A stretch of 64,000 nucleotides of DNA from Hydrogenovibrio sp. JE_KL2 (GCF_009296185.1 NZ_WBJR01000006.1:62001-126000); one strand, 5' to 3'. Positions 40,814-49,601 are shown, numbered from the stretch's first letter. A program made the numbers and translations. The notes: generated by a model from the sequence alone, not told the origin.

Positions 40814-41779
40814 ATGGCCTATAAAAATGTCCGATTGTTTGCAGGAAACGCAAACGTTAGTCTAGCAGAGAACATCTCTTCCTCAATTGAAATCCCTCTA
40901 GGCAAAGCTGATGTCGGTCGTTTTAGTGATGGCGAAATCATGGTGCAGATCAACGAATCTGTTCGTGGGAAAGATGTCTATGTTCTTCAACCTACCTGTA
41001 CACCAGAACCTGCTGTCAACTTGATGGAGTTGTTGGTGATGATCGATGCTCTTAAACGTGCGTCGGCCAAACGTATTACTGCGGTGGTTCCTTATTATGG
41101 TTTCGCTCGTCAGGATAGACGCCCTCATTCAGCTCGTGTACCAATTACGGCAAGATTGGCGGCAGATATGATTACTGTTGCGGGTGCGGATCGTGTCATT
41201 ACAGTTGATTTGCATGCCGACCAGATTCAAGGTTTCTTTGATATTCCGGTAGACAATATTTACGGCTCACCGACATTGGTTGCAGACATGCGTACCTCTA
41301 AGCATATCGTTGAAGATGATATGATGGTGGTTTCACCTGATATGGGTGGGGTAGTTCGTGCCAGAGCCGTTGCGAAAGCTTTAGGTTGCGATATGGCGAT
41401 TATCGACAAGCGTCGTCCAAAAGCCAATGTCGCGCAAATCATGAATATTATCGGTGATGTTGCCGGTCGCGACTGTATTTTGGTTGATGACATGGTTGAT
41501 ACAGCCGGCACGCTTTGTAAAGCGGCGCAAGCGTTAATGGATCACGGTGCAAAAAGTGTCACAGCTTATGTTGTGCATGCCGTTCTATCGGGTCCTGCAG
41601 TAGAAAACATTAATAACTCTGCTTTGACTGAGCTAGTAGTGACTGACACGATTCCACTGTCGATTGCAGCGATTGAATCCAGCAAAATTCGTCAGGTCAC
41701 CATCGCGCCAATGCTGGGTGAAACCATCCGTCGTGTTCACCAAGAAGAATCCGTTTCAGAGATTATGCCGATTCGTTAA
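40814..41779 (+). CDS. prs: ribose-phosphate pyrophosphokinase
   Basis: Makes PRPP from ribose-5-phosphate and ATP for nucleotide, His and Trp synthesis. The 321 residues have the class I signatures [20 protein letters not shown], the catalytic region [15 protein letters not shown] and the PRPP loop [12 protein letters not shown]. An AGGAG ribosome site precedes the ATG. Terminator after it, then rplY under its own promoter. Confidence 0.97.
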   Translation: MAYKNVRLFAGNANVSLAENISSSIEIPLGKADVGRFSDGEIMVQINESVRGKDVYVLQPTCTPEPAVNLMELLVMIDALKRASAKRITAVVPYYGFARQDRRPHSARVPITARLAADMITVAGADRVITVDLHADQIQGFFDIPVDNIYGSPTLVADMRTSKHIVEDDMMVVSPDMGGVVRARAVAKALGCDMAIIDKRRPKANVAQIMNIIGDVAGRDCILVDDMVDTAGTLCKAAQALMDHGAKSVTAYVVHAVLSGPAVENINNSALTELVVTDTIPLSIAAIESSKIRQVTIAPMLGETIRRVHQEESVSEIMPIR

Positions 41780-41799
41780 GAATGCCGGCATCAAATCCC

Positions 41800-41834
41800 T
41801 AAAAAGCCTCGAAGAAAAAATCGGGGCTTTTTTG
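41800..41834 (+). terminator. terminator after prs
   Basis: AAAAAGCCTCGA and TCGGGGCTTTTTT with an A-rich loop and T-run; one G-T mispair in the stem. Confidence 0.85.
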
Positions 41835-41866
41835 TTTCTAAGTCTATTATTTTTATCGTTTTTCTG

Positions 41867-41908
41867 TATAATACCGCCTTCATTTCCATGCTTGGTCGCG
41901 GGCATGGA
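41867..41908 (+). promoter_or_regulatory. rplY promoter and leader hairpin
   Basis: A consensus -10 box TATAAT (41867-41872) with a weak -35 region. In the leader, TCCATGC (41885-41891) pairs with GCATGGA (41902-41908) over a ten-base loop, about 50 bases before rplY. It could be a site of autogenous control, by analogy with other ribosomal protein leaders. Confidence 0.5.
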
Positions 41909-41960
41909 GTTTCTGTAATATTGAGAAATAACGATTTCTCAGTTTTTTTGGAGTAAAAAC

Positions 41961-42539
41961 ATGAGTCAAGTATGGACTGCAGAACTTCGTACTGAAGAAG
42001 GGAAAGGTGCGAGCCGCCGCCTTCGTCATGCGGGGAAAATCCCAGCAATTATTTACGGTGCTGGTAAAGACGCTAAATCTGTTTCACTATCAAGCAACAC
42101 GATTGAGCATGCACTACAAGATAACGATATGTACAACACTGTGCTAACCATTAAAGGTGCTGGTGATGAAGAAAACTGCGTTATCAAAGACCTACAACGT
42201 CATCCTGCTACTGGCATGATTTCTCACATCGATTTCCAAAGAGCGTCTGATGCATCTTACATCGTTAAACGTGTACCTTTGGACTTCCAAGGTAGAGCAA
42301 ACTCTCCTGGTGTGAAAATGGGTGGTTTGATGTCATTCATGCAACAAACTGTTGAAGTGCGTTGTTTGGCTAAAGATCTACCAACTAAAATCACTGTTGA
42401 TGTTTCTAAAATGGAAGCAGGCACAAGCCTACGTCTTTCACAATTGGAAATGCCTGCTGGTGTTGTGCTAACAGCTTTGACGCACGGTAGTGCCGATTAC
42501 GACCAAGCTGTAGTAGGTATTGGTAAAGTTAGACGCTAA
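41961..42539 (+). CDS. rplY: 50S ribosomal protein L25 (CTC family)
   Basis: Binds 5S rRNA. At 192 residues it is the long two-domain form: an N-terminal L25 domain (about 1-90, with GKGASRRLRHAGKIPAIIYG) and a C-terminal TL5/CTC beta domain. GGAG ribosome site before the ATG. Start of the rplY-pth-ychF run. Confidence 0.96.
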   Translation: MSQVWTAELRTEEGKGASRRLRHAGKIPAIIYGAGKDAKSVSLSSNTIEHALQDNDMYNTVLTIKGAGDEENCVIKDLQRHPATGMISHIDFQRASDASYIVKRVPLDFQGRANSPGVKMGGLMSFMQQTVEVRCLAKDLPTKITVDVSKMEAGTSLRLSQLEMPAGVVLTALTHGSADYDQAVVGIGKVRR

Positions 42540-42573
42540 TAAGCGCCTAAAAAGCTAGTCTGAAAGCCCGCAT

Positions 42574-43155
42574 ATGTCCTCTGTTAAGTTAATAGTCGGT
42601 CTTGGTAACCCAGGAGCGAAATACGAACAGACCCGACATAATGCGGGTTTTTGGTTTGTGGAGGAAGTTGCCAGACAATTCAGTGTGCAATTTCGTCCAG
42701 AAACCAAATTTCTCGGTGAAGCCGCTCGTATTCAACAAAACGGAATGGACTTTTGGCTTTTGAAGCCGACCACGTTTATGAATCGAAGCGGTCAATCCAT
42801 CCAAGCCCTAGCAAATTTCTACAAGATAGAGCCCGAATCGATTCTGGTGGCTCATGATGAGCTGGATTTGACTCCCGGTGTCGCCCGCTTGAAAAAAGGC
42901 GGCGGACATGGCGGACACAATGGCTTGAGAGACACCATTGCCGCTTTGGGTACAAAAGAGTTTCAACGTTTAAGGTTGGGGATTGGTCACCCAGGTGACA
43001 AAAGTCAGGTCGTTGACTTTGTGCTGAAAGCGCCCTCAAAAACCGAATTTCAGCAGATTGATGATGCTATTTACCAAGCAACCCGAGTCTTGCCCGATTT
43101 GCTTGCAGGCAATGTCGAAAAAGCCATGAATCAACTGCATACCGAAACAAAATAG
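42574..43155 (+). CDS. pth: peptidyl-tRNA hydrolase
   Basis: Frees tRNA from peptidyl-tRNA dropped by the ribosome. The 193 residues have the catalytic H22 (TRHNAGF) and D95 (AHDELDL) at the E. coli positions, plus GLGNPG and FMNRSG. Set between rplY and ychF as in most gammaproteobacteria. Confidence 0.98.
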   Translation: MSSVKLIVGLGNPGAKYEQTRHNAGFWFVEEVARQFSVQFRPETKFLGEAARIQQNGMDFWLLKPTTFMNRSGQSIQALANFYKIEPESILVAHDELDLTPGVARLKKGGGHGGHNGLRDTIAALGTKEFQRLRLGIGHPGDKSQVVDFVLKAPSKTEFQQIDDAIYQATRVLPDLLAGNVEKAMNQLHTETK

Positions 43156-43186
43156 CCGTTCAGAATTTAATATTTAGGAGTATAGA

Positions 43187-44278
43187 ATGGGAATTAAATG
43201 TGGCATCGTGGGATTACCTAACGTGGGTAAATCAACCCTGTTTAATGCATTGACCAATGCCGGTATTGAATCCGCTAACTACCCTTTCTGTACCATTGAG
43301 CCAAACGTCGGTGTTGTTCCAGTACCGGATGCAAGAGAAAATGCTTTGGCAGAAATCGTTAAGCCAGAGAGAGTATTGTCCGCCACGGTTGATTTCATGG
43401 ATATCGCCGGTTTGGTTGAAGGTGCCTCTAAAGGGGAAGGTCTGGGTAACAAGTTCCTAGCAAATATTCGTGAAACCGATGCCATTGTTCAAGTCGTGCG
43501 TTGTTTTGAAAACGACGACATCGTTCACGTTGCCGGTAAAGTCGATCCAGTTTCCGATATCGAAATCATTAATATGGAATTGATGTTCGCCGATATGGAA
43601 TCTTTGGAAAAAGCCATCCAAAAAGTTCAACGTATCGCCAAGAGCGGAGACAAATCTGCCACGGCAAAAATGGCGGTTTACGAGCGCGTATTGAAAGAAG
43701 TCGAAGAAGGCAAGCTGGTCCGTTTAATTGAATTCAACAAAGACGAGCTTCAATTATTAAGAGATTTGCACCTATTGACCATCAAGCCAATGATGTACAT
43801 TGCGAACGTGAATGAAGATGGTTTTGAGAACAACCCTCACCTAGATGCCGTACAAAAAATCGCAGAATCTCAAGGTGCCGTGGTAGTGCCGATTTGTGCA
43901 GAGATCGAAGAACAGTTGACCGAACTGGACGACGAAGAAAAAGAAGAATTCCTAGCTGAAATGGGGCAAGAAGAGCCAGGGCTTAACCGTGTCATTCGTG
44001 CTGCTTACGATCTTCTTGGGTTACAAACCTACTTTACCGCAGGTGTAAAAGAAGTACGCGCCTGGACAGTCAAAAAAGGAGCCACCGCTCCTCAAGCGGC
44101 AGGTGTTATCCACACCGATTTCGAGAAAGGCTTTATCCGAGCAGAAGTGACGGCTTACAATGACTTTATCGAATACAAAGGCGATGCTGGCGCGAAAGCC
44201 GCAGGTAAACAACGTTTGGAAGGGAAAGAATATATCGTACAAGACGGAGATGTGATGCATTTCCGTTTCAATGTTTGA
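43187..44278 (+). CDS. ychF: redox-regulated ATPase YchF
   Basis: Obg-related P-loop protein that prefers ATP to GTP. The 363 residues have [14 protein letters not shown] at the N-terminus, MDIAGLV, and NVNE in place of the NKxD guanine motif, the mark of ATP preference. A helical arm and a C-terminal TGS domain follow. TAGGAG ribosome site 32 bases after pth. An inverted pair of the dispersed repeat follows. Confidence 0.97.
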   Translation: MGIKCGIVGLPNVGKSTLFNALTNAGIESANYPFCTIEPNVGVVPVPDARENALAEIVKPERVLSATVDFMDIAGLVEGASKGEGLGNKFLANIRETDAIVQVVRCFENDDIVHVAGKVDPVSDIEIINMELMFADMESLEKAIQKVQRIAKSGDKSATAKMAVYERVLKEVEEGKLVRLIEFNKDELQLLRDLHLLTIKPMMYIANVNEDGFENNPHLDAVQKIAESQGAVVVPICAEIEEQLTELDDEEKEEFLAEMGQEEPGLNRVIRAAYDLLGLQTYFTAGVKEVRAWTVKKGATAPQAAGVIHTDFEKGFIRAEVTAYNDFIEYKGDAGAKAAGKQRLEGKEYIVQDGDVMHFRFNV

Positions 44279-44328
44279 CATACTCTCACCACACCAACAA
44301 ATTCAAATTCCAAAGTGAAATTGAATTA

Positions 44329-44381
44329 AAAATCTGCCAGGTTGGGTGGGTACTCAATCGACCCCCAACCTGGTAGATTTT
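44329..44381. repeat. inverted pair of the 18-bp dispersed element after ychF
   Basis: AAAATCTGCCAGGTTGGG (44329-44346) and CCCAACCTGGTAGATTTT (44364-44381) with a 17-base loop. The stem has a single G-T pair and ends in a T-run, so it should terminate the rplY-pth-ychF transcript. Confidence 0.82.
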
Positions 44382-44424
44382 GCGTTCTTGTTAACAAAAT
44401 ATGAAGAAAAATAGCGTCAAGCAA

Positions 44425-44452
44425 TTGACAAGATTCATAAACAAATTATAAT
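44425..44452 (+). promoter_or_regulatory. promoter of tRNA-Met
   Basis: TTGACA (44425-44430), 16 bases, TATAAT (44447-44452): consensus sigma70 boxes 14 bases before the tRNA. Confidence 0.88.
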
Positions 44453-44466
44453 ACGCAACTTCTTTA

Positions 44467-44543
44467 GGCTACATAGCTCAGCTGGTTAGAGCACATCACT
44501 CATAATGATGGGGTCCCAAGTTCGAATCTCGGTGTAGCCACCA
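44467..44543 (+). tRNA. elongator tRNA-Met (anticodon CAT)
   Basis: A 77-base cloverleaf, nearly identical in plan to E. coli elongator tRNA-Met. Acceptor GGCTACA/TGTAGCC, anticodon loop CTCATAA with CAT, T-loop GTTCGAATC, encoded CCA. Its last 14 bases form the start of an integration site: the 3' end is repeated exactly at 47402. Confidence 0.97.
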
Positions 44544-44576
44544 TATTTTAAAAGCCGTCTTTATGACGGCTTTTTT
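44530..44576 (+). repeat. attL: 47-bp direct repeat covering the tRNA-Met 3' end
   Basis: The tRNA 3' end and the terminator after it (stem AAAGCCGTC/GACGGCTTT, 44549-44577) are repeated without mismatch at 47402-47448. This is the footprint of a tyrosine-recombinase element that integrates at a tRNA 3' end and restores the gene. Confidence 0.93.
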
Positions 44577-44577
44577 T
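44549..44577 (+). terminator. terminator of tRNA-Met
   Basis: AAAAGCCGTC, five-base loop, GACGGCTTTTTTT. Duplicated at 47420-47448 as part of the att repeat. Confidence 0.9.
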
Positions 44578-44662
44578 ATGCCTGAAATCCGCTATAGCCC
44601 TTTGTGGACGCCTTGCTTTAAGTCTTTTAACGAATCAACTTTTTTGACGGTATTGGAATTAG

Positions 44663-44914
44663 ATTATTAGGGATAGGGCGGGCTTTAAAAACCATGAAAG
44701 CAGGCAAGAAGTTTATTACATCTACCCGGAAACGTTTAAAGCCGAGGTTTGCAAAGATGTTAACTACAAAACGGCACTTTCTGAATTAAAAGAAAGAGGC
44801 TTTTTGAAATGTGATGTTGATCGTTTTGATTGCAAACTGCCTTCTAACGCAACGAAAAAACGCCCTCGAATGATTGCTGTTTATGGCGAACTTTTGGGGG
44901 AAGTTGATGAGTGA
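44663..44914 (+). pseudogene. C-terminal remnant of a DUF927-domain (primase/helicase-like) protein
   Basis: An open frame of 83 codons without a start codon. Its translation has RDRAGFKNH, EVYYIYPETFKAEVCKD and a final RPRMIAVYGELLGE, the usual end of the DUF927 proteins found in integrative elements, where the domain is linked to primase/helicase function. The rest (several hundred residues) has been deleted. I recognise it from the conserved RAGF ... YYVLPE-x-F-x-x-EVC pattern; a profile search would settle it. Confidence 0.65.
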
Positions 44915-44940
44915 TTTTTTTAAATTGTTTAAAAAAACGT

Positions 44941-45028
44941 TGGGGCAACTGGGGCAGCTGCCCCAAACCCTTGGGGCAGGTAAAACCCTTATAAAAACTG
45001 GGCTGCCCCGCTTGCCCCAACTGCCCCA
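44941..45028. repeat. TGGGGCA iterons, possible origin remnant
   Basis: TGGGGCA occurs at 44941, 44950 and 44972, and its complement TGCCCCA at 44959, 45013 and 45022, with a near copy at 45004. They form two clusters in opposite orientation, 25 bases apart. They lie just after the DUF927 tail, where elements of this type keep the binding sites of their replication protein. Confidence 0.6.
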
Positions 45029-45122
45029 GTTACTTAGTAAAGAATGATATTATTTTTGTCGCTAATGGATATAATTGGTTGGTATCTTGTAAAAATGTAA
45101 TTAAATTATTTTTGGAGATTTT

Positions 45123-45407
45123 ATGGCAAAGTTTATAGTAAGAGTAGAGTTGCATTCTGCGAACTCAGCGGATTATGATAAGTTGCATAAAGAAATGCAA
45201 AGCAATGGTTTTACAGATGAAATAGTATCTAATGATAATCGTGTTTTCAAAATGCCTCCAGGTGAGTACACCGGCCACAAAAACTTAACTACTGATGAGG
45301 TTCGGGACTTAGTAAATAATATTGCTGGCAGGATAGTAAATGGTCGAGCAGTCCTAGTTAGTGAGTCTATCGGCAGTAGTTGGATTGGACTTGAGCAGAT
45401 TAGGTAA
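45123..45407 (+). CDS. DUF2622 protein, GhoS-like
   Basis: A 94-residue protein behind a GGAG ribosome site. The pattern MAKFIVRVELHSANSADYDK and EYTGHKNLTTDEV places it in the small DUF2622 family. That family includes E. coli GhoS (98 residues), the RNase antitoxin that cleaves ghoT toxin mRNA. There is no GhoT-sized partner next to it; a 109-residue membrane protein gene converges from the other side. RNase activity is not shown by sequence, and the family match is from memory of the pattern. Confidence 0.65.
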   Translation: MAKFIVRVELHSANSADYDKLHKEMQSNGFTDEIVSNDNRVFKMPPGEYTGHKNLTTDEVRDLVNNIAGRIVNGRAVLVSESIGSSWIGLEQIR

Positions 45408-45467
45408 ATTCTGTCAGTTACTCGTCTAGTTGTTGCTGTAAGTTAATTTGCTGTACTATTGAATAAG

Positions 45468-45797
45468 TTAGACATAAAACAAATCTCCGTAAGCCCAAAT
45501 AAGTGTTCCTGTTAAAGCGAATAAGTGCGCTGTTATAGCCAGAATCTTATTCGCTTTTGGTACGGAAACTCCGGCAGGAATGCCTAAACCAGCTACTGTA
45601 TTTGCATCACTGATGCTTTTTTGGAGTATTCCAGCTAATCTGAACTCAACTGTTACCGCGGCAAAAACCATTAATGCTCCTGATCTTGCAAACCATACTT
45701 CCTGCGTTCCAGAAAGTGTAAAGAAGTATGAAAACATTGACCACGCAAAAGCCACAGTCAGCAAGAAGTATTCTTTCCACAATTTACGGTTTAGCAT
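45468..45797 (-). CDS. small three-helix membrane protein
   Basis: A 109-residue protein with hydrophobic stretches at about 10-30, 36-55 and 85-106, so probably three membrane helices. No family is recognised. It follows fic on the same strand with a 32-base gap, so the two are probably co-transcribed, and it converges on the DUF2622 gene (60-base gap). A role as membrane effector or immunity partner is possible but unsupported. Confidence 0.6.
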   Translation of the reverse strand: MLNRKLWKEYFLLTVAFAWSMFSYFFTLSGTQEVWFARSGALMVFAAVTVEFRLAGILQKSISDANTVAGLGIPAGVSVPKANKILAITAHLFALTGTLIWAYGDLFYV

Positions 45798-45829
45798 GAT
45801 GTTTTTAACCCTGTTACGTAATGGTTATA

Positions 45830-46933
45830 TTAAGAATATAATGGGAAATCGTTAGATTCTTGAGTTAATAATTTAAGTAGTTTGGGGTGTAAAAATAACT
45901 TGTCTCTTCCCATGTTTATTTCTTTTAAAACACCAATTTTGCAAAGTTCTTGTAAGTAGTTTGATGCTGTTTGTCTTTGTGCGATTTCGGCATCTATGAG
46001 GTTTTGTATTCTGCAATATGGCTGATTGAATAGAACCTCTAGAAGTTCATAGCTATATTGTTTTGGCATTTGAGCTTTTATATATTTCTTTGTGTGCAGC
46101 ATTAATTTATCAATTGCATTGATCTTTTCTAGAGTCCAATTAGAGGTATCCTCTACGGCAGTCAGCATGAATAAAATCCACTCTTCCCAGTTTTGATCTT
46201 TAGTAACAGATAGTAATAATCTGTAGTAGTCGTCTTTGTGCTCAATTATGTATCTACTTAGGTATAAAATTGGTAAATCAATGAGTTTTTCTTGTAGCAA
46301 GAATAAGCTGTTTATGACTCTTCCAGAACGGCCATTGCCATCACTAAAAGGATGAATTGCTTCGAACTGGTAGTGCGAAATCGCCAGTTTTATCAATGGG
46401 TCTAAGTCTATATCTGAATGTATAAACTTCTCCCAGTTTGATAGTAACTCTCGTATTACGGCTTCTCCTTCTGGTGGTGTATAAATGGTTTCACCTGTTC
46501 GGCTATTTGCTAAAACAGTACCAGGCAGCTTTCTAACCCCCATGTCTTGATCTTTTATGATGCTACAAATTTTTATGGCAGTATTTGCTGTTAGGGGTCT
46601 TTCATTTATATTTTTATAACCCTGAAATAATGCTGTTCTATATCTTAGAGCTTCCTTGGTTGCCGGGTCAGCGCTGTTATAGTTGTCTGAAAATTGGAAT
46701 AGGCTATCTTTTGTAGTTACGATATTTTCTATTTCGGAAGAGGACTGCGCTTCTAATAGAGGTAGAGTATTTATGAGAACCGATTGGTTTGGCATTTGTT
46801 TAGCAGATTGATTTAGCTGTGCTAAAGCAGTTCTGGCAGACGTTACTTTTTTTAGGATGACCTTAGTTTCTATATCGTGTGTTATAGGTAATGTCGGGAT
46901 GTCGTTATATGGAGTTTCAGGATTCCAAGCCAT
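45830..46933 (-). CDS. Fic-family protein AMP-transferase (class II) with winged helix
   Basis: Likely transfers AMP from ATP to a Ser/Thr/Tyr of a target protein. The 367 residues have a Fic_N region (about 20-75), the Fic core with the full active motif HPFSDGNGRSGR (H194-R205), and a C-terminal winged helix (about 295-355). The inhibitory helix motif S/T-x3-E-N is S65-N70, before the core, which defines class II; E69 should block ATP until relieved. A GAGG ribosome site supports the start. The winged helix and the upstream repeat array suggest autoregulation. Confidence 0.9.
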   Translation of the reverse strand: MAWNPETPYNDIPTLPITHDIETKVILKKVTSARTALAQLNQSAKQMPNQSVLINTLPLLEAQSSSEIENIVTTKDSLFQFSDNYNSADPATKEALRYRTALFQGYKNINERPLTANTAIKICSIIKDQDMGVRKLPGTVLANSRTGETIYTPPEGEAVIRELLSNWEKFIHSDIDLDPLIKLAISHYQFEAIHPFSDGNGRSGRVINSLFLLQEKLIDLPILYLSRYIIEHKDDYYRLLLSVTKDQNWEEWILFMLTAVEDTSNWTLEKINAIDKLMLHTKKYIKAQMPKQYSYELLEVLFNQPYCRIQNLIDAEIAQRQTASNYLQELCKIGVLKEINMGRDKLFLHPKLLKLLTQESNDFPLYS

Positions 46934-47042
46934 ATTTTGTACCTCAGCATTTAGGTGTTTAGTTTCTTGATGAGGTTATTATGTTTATATTTTTATTTTT
47001 TGTAAATATATTATGGTTTTGTATTTATAAAATTAAAAAATA

Positions 47043-47279
47043 TAAACATATATAAACAATATGTTTATATGATAACTATATAGTAAGAACATGTTTACTA
47101 AGTTGAGTTTTCTAAACATATATAAACAATATGTTTATATAATAACTATATAGTAAGAACATGTTTACTAAGTTGAGTTTTCTAAACATATATAAACAAT
47201 ATGTTTATATGATAACTATATAGTAAGAACATGTTTACTAAGTTGAGTTTTCTAAACATATTTACACTGTATGTTTATG
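47043..47279. repeat. three 70-bp tandem repeats plus a partial fourth, upstream of fic
   Basis: Units start at 47043, 47113 and 47183 with an exact 70-base period; they differ at one visible position (G or A about base 29). A diverged partial fourth is at 47253-47279. Each unit holds the inverted repeat TAAACATA ... TATGTTTA (9-base gap) and a near-palindrome GTAAGAACATGTTTAC. A further half-site, TATGTTTATA, is at 46980, nearer the fic start. There are no variable spacers. It looks like an operator array. Confidence 0.85.
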
Positions 47280-47401
47280 AGGTCTCTATCATAGTAATAA
47301 TTATTGACGGTATTTGTAACGGTATTACAGGCTTACTAATTAACTAAATATAATAGAAACAATATAATAGAAACAATATAATACGTTAACTTTGTGAATT
47401 A

Positions 47402-47448
47402 CGGTGTAGCCACCATATTTTAAAAGCCGTCTTTATGACGGCTTTTTT
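47402..47448 (+). repeat. attR: second copy of the 47-bp tRNA-Met repeat
   Basis: Identical to 44530-44576, but not preceded by a tRNA body. It marks the distal edge of the island and includes a copy of the tRNA terminator. Confidence 0.93.
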
Positions 47449-47523
47449 GTTAGAAATTTCTTGTGAAATTCCATGGTAGATCAATACACTCAGTCAAAGC
47501 TTTAGGGTCGCTTTCGGTGCTAA

Positions 47524-47694
47524 CTTAAGGCTGAATACGGTAAAGAAACCGGTATTGCGGTCGATATTCTAATGAAGTAGTACTGCGTAGAAAATGGTAA
47601 GATTCACTACTATGACCTGTGGGTGGAATCCTGCTTGTTGCCAGACTTGTCATTTGGCAGAAATAAAATAGACATTTTTGGCGCTTGCTATTAA
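47524..47694 (+). pseudogene. possible decayed gene fragment beside the island
   Basis: A 57-codon frame broken by one TAG (47578) reads like a protein (KETGIAVDILMK, then YCVENGKIHYYDLWVES). It has no start and no recognised family. Together with weak surrounding sequence it fills the gap between attR and the GGDEF gene. It may be debris from an earlier insertion in the same tRNA. Confidence 0.25.
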
Positions 47695-47747
47695 ATTAGT
47701 ATATACGCGCATATTATTGTCAGTCAGTACTATTCGAGGACGAAGGA

Positions 47748-49601
47748 TTGATCTTAAATTGGAATGCATATACCCGGCGTTTTGTGCTGTCTGCAGTTAT
47801 TATTGTGTTGACCGCTGTGTTCTTTCTGAATACCTTTTTCCATTCGCAAATCACCCAAGCTGAAAAAAATCAACTTAACCAGTATGAAGGGTTTTTGCAT
47901 GAAACCATCAGTAACCTTGTCCGTCAGAAACAAACGACAACGCAAGTATTGGCAATAGCACTTTCCAACTCCATTGATTTCCGTAAAGTTCTTAAACAAC
48001 GCCCTGCAGACCTGCATGAAAGATTGAAGAAATTCACCGACGAATTGGCTCTGCACACCGGGTATAGATCCATTTGGATTCAGCTCATTGACACAAAAGG
48101 TGTGAGCATTGGTAGAAGTTGGACAACAGTTGCTGGCGACAGTCTGGCAATGGTGCGTAAAGATATTGCGGATGTTTTAAAGAATCCTAGAAAAATCAAT
48201 AACTTCAGTGTGGGCAAGTTCTCACTGACTTTTAAGTCTCTGGCGCCGATTTTTGATAGCAACGGTAAGCTATTGGGGATATTGGATGTCATTTCGCAGG
48301 TTGACTCCATTGATCGTGATTTGAAAACTAGCAGTGGTGTGAATTCGGTAGTGCTGGTGGATAGACGTTATCGTTCACAGTTGACCAAGGCGCGTACAGG
48401 GATGTTTGTTGATGGTTATTATGTAGCAAATGCGGGTGTACAGAAATCTGTGCTAAATATGATCACCCAGTATGGTGCAGATAAGCTGTTCCGTGCAAAA
48501 GGTCATGTGGTTATTGATAACACGCTTGTCATTACCACGCCAATGAAAAACATTCTGGGTCAAAAAATTGCGGTTTGGTTGAGTTTTAAACCGATGAATG
48601 TGGTCGATCTTTCGAACACGCGTCAGTTGTATAAGAATTATGCGATGGGAATGGTGGCGACAATCCTGTTCTTGGTATTGTCGATGTTGTTGTTGTTCTT
48701 CAAGAAAAAGTCTGATTTGGAACGACGATTCTTCTATCAGGTGTTCGATGAATCTTCGGAAGTGATTTATGTCACCGATAAGCATCGGGTGGTGCAAGCA
48801 AACAGACAATTCTTCTCGTTGTTTGATGATATTTCGACCGTCGAGCAGTTTAATGAGAAATTCGATTGCCTGAGTAATATGCTGGTGGAAGAAGATGGGT
48901 ATTTGAGTCGTTATGTTGACGGTATGCTTTGGTACGAGTATTTGCTACAAGATAACCACAAAACCCTGCTGGCAAAGTTGAAGACAAAAGATGGTGTCAG
49001 AACCTTCAAAGTCAGAACCAATATTATCAGCAACAGTTTTGGACATGATTATATCAGTGTACTGCTGACGGACATTACGGAAGAGATTCGATATAAAGAA
49101 GAGCTGGAACATCTGATTATCCATGATGAGTTGACAGGCATTTACAACCGCCACTATTTCAATGAAACCTTGGAAGAAGAAATCAAGCGTGCGCACCGTT
49201 ACCAAGTGCCTTTCTCGCTGATTTCTTTCGATGTTGATTATTTCAAGAATGTGAATGATGACTTTGGTCACGACATTGGTGACACCGTCTTGAAAATATT
49301 GACGAAAGAAGTTGCGCGCAGTTTGAGAGACACGGATAAGTTCTGCCGAATCGGGGGGGAAGAATTCTGTATCCTGATGCCGGAGACAGATTTGGAAGAA
49401 GCCGCCACAACAGCAGAGCGTTTAAGAAAATCTGTTCAGGAAATTCCTTATTCCGATGTCCCGCGTGCCGTGACAATCAGTTTAGGTGTGACCAAACTCA
49501 ATCGTTGGGATAACGCGTCGACGCTCTATAAACGTGCCGATGTCGCATTGTATCAAGCCAAGGATAATGGTCGAAATCGCGTCGAAGTGATTGCCAGTTA
49601 G
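47748..49601 (+). CDS. membrane-bound diguanylate cyclase
   Basis: Makes c-di-GMP. The 617 residues have TM1 (about 11-30), a large periplasmic sensor region (about 35-290, Cache-like), TM2 (about 298-318), a PAS-like segment and a C-terminal GGDEF domain. The active motif is intact as GGEEF (536-540), and the inhibitory I-site RxxD (RDTD, 527-530) stands five residues before it, so product feedback is expected. Start is TTG with GAGGA seven bases upstream; no ATG or GTG fits before TM1. Confidence 0.9.
   Translation: MILNWNAYTRRFVLSAVIIVLTAVFFLNTFFHSQITQAEKNQLNQYEGFLHETISNLVRQKQTTTQVLAIALSNSIDFRKVLKQRPADLHERLKKFTDELALHTGYRSIWIQLIDTKGVSIGRSWTTVAGDSLAMVRKDIADVLKNPRKINNFSVGKFSLTFKSLAPIFDSNGKLLGILDVISQVDSIDRDLKTSSGVNSVVLVDRRYRSQLTKARTGMFVDGYYVANAGVQKSVLNMITQYGADKLFRAKGHVVIDNTLVITTPMKNILGQKIAVWLSFKPMNVVDLSNTRQLYKNYAMGMVATILFLVLSMLLLFFKKKSDLERRFFYQVFDESSEVIYVTDKHRVVQANRQFFSLFDDISTVEQFNEKFDCLSNMLVEEDGYLSRYVDGMLWYEYLLQDNHKTLLAKLKTKDGVRTFKVRTNIISNSFGHDYISVLLTDITEEIRYKEELEHLIIHDELTGIYNRHYFNETLEEEIKRAHRYQVPFSLISFDVDYFKNVNDDFGHDIGDTVLKILTKEVARSLRDTDKFCRIGGEEFCILMPETDLEEAATTAERLRKSVQEIPYSDVPRAVTISLGVTKLNRWDNASTLYKRADVALYQAKDNGRNRVEVIAS

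Larger units (their letters stand above)
44530..47448. mobile_element. 2.9-kb relic integrative island in tRNA-Met
   Basis: Bounded by the two 47-bp repeats; inside it the base composition becomes AT-rich, unlike the flanks. Contents in order: a DUF927-type gene tail, TGGGGCA iterons, a DUF2622 gene, a membrane protein gene, fic, and a 70-bp repeat array. No integrase or complete replication gene is left, so it cannot move by itself. It is best read as a decayed P4-like or satellite element that kept its cargo. Confidence 0.85.

Noticed and set aside
44578-44670. Short open frame just inside attL
   Set aside because: About 30 codons, no ribosome site, no family pattern, and it overlaps the DUF927 remnant in another frame.
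47043-47279. CRISPR array
   Set aside because: The 70-base units are contiguous, with no variable spacers, and no cas genes are present.
47402-47448. Second tRNA gene
   Set aside because: Only the last 14 bases of tRNA-Met are present, followed by the terminator; it is an att repeat.
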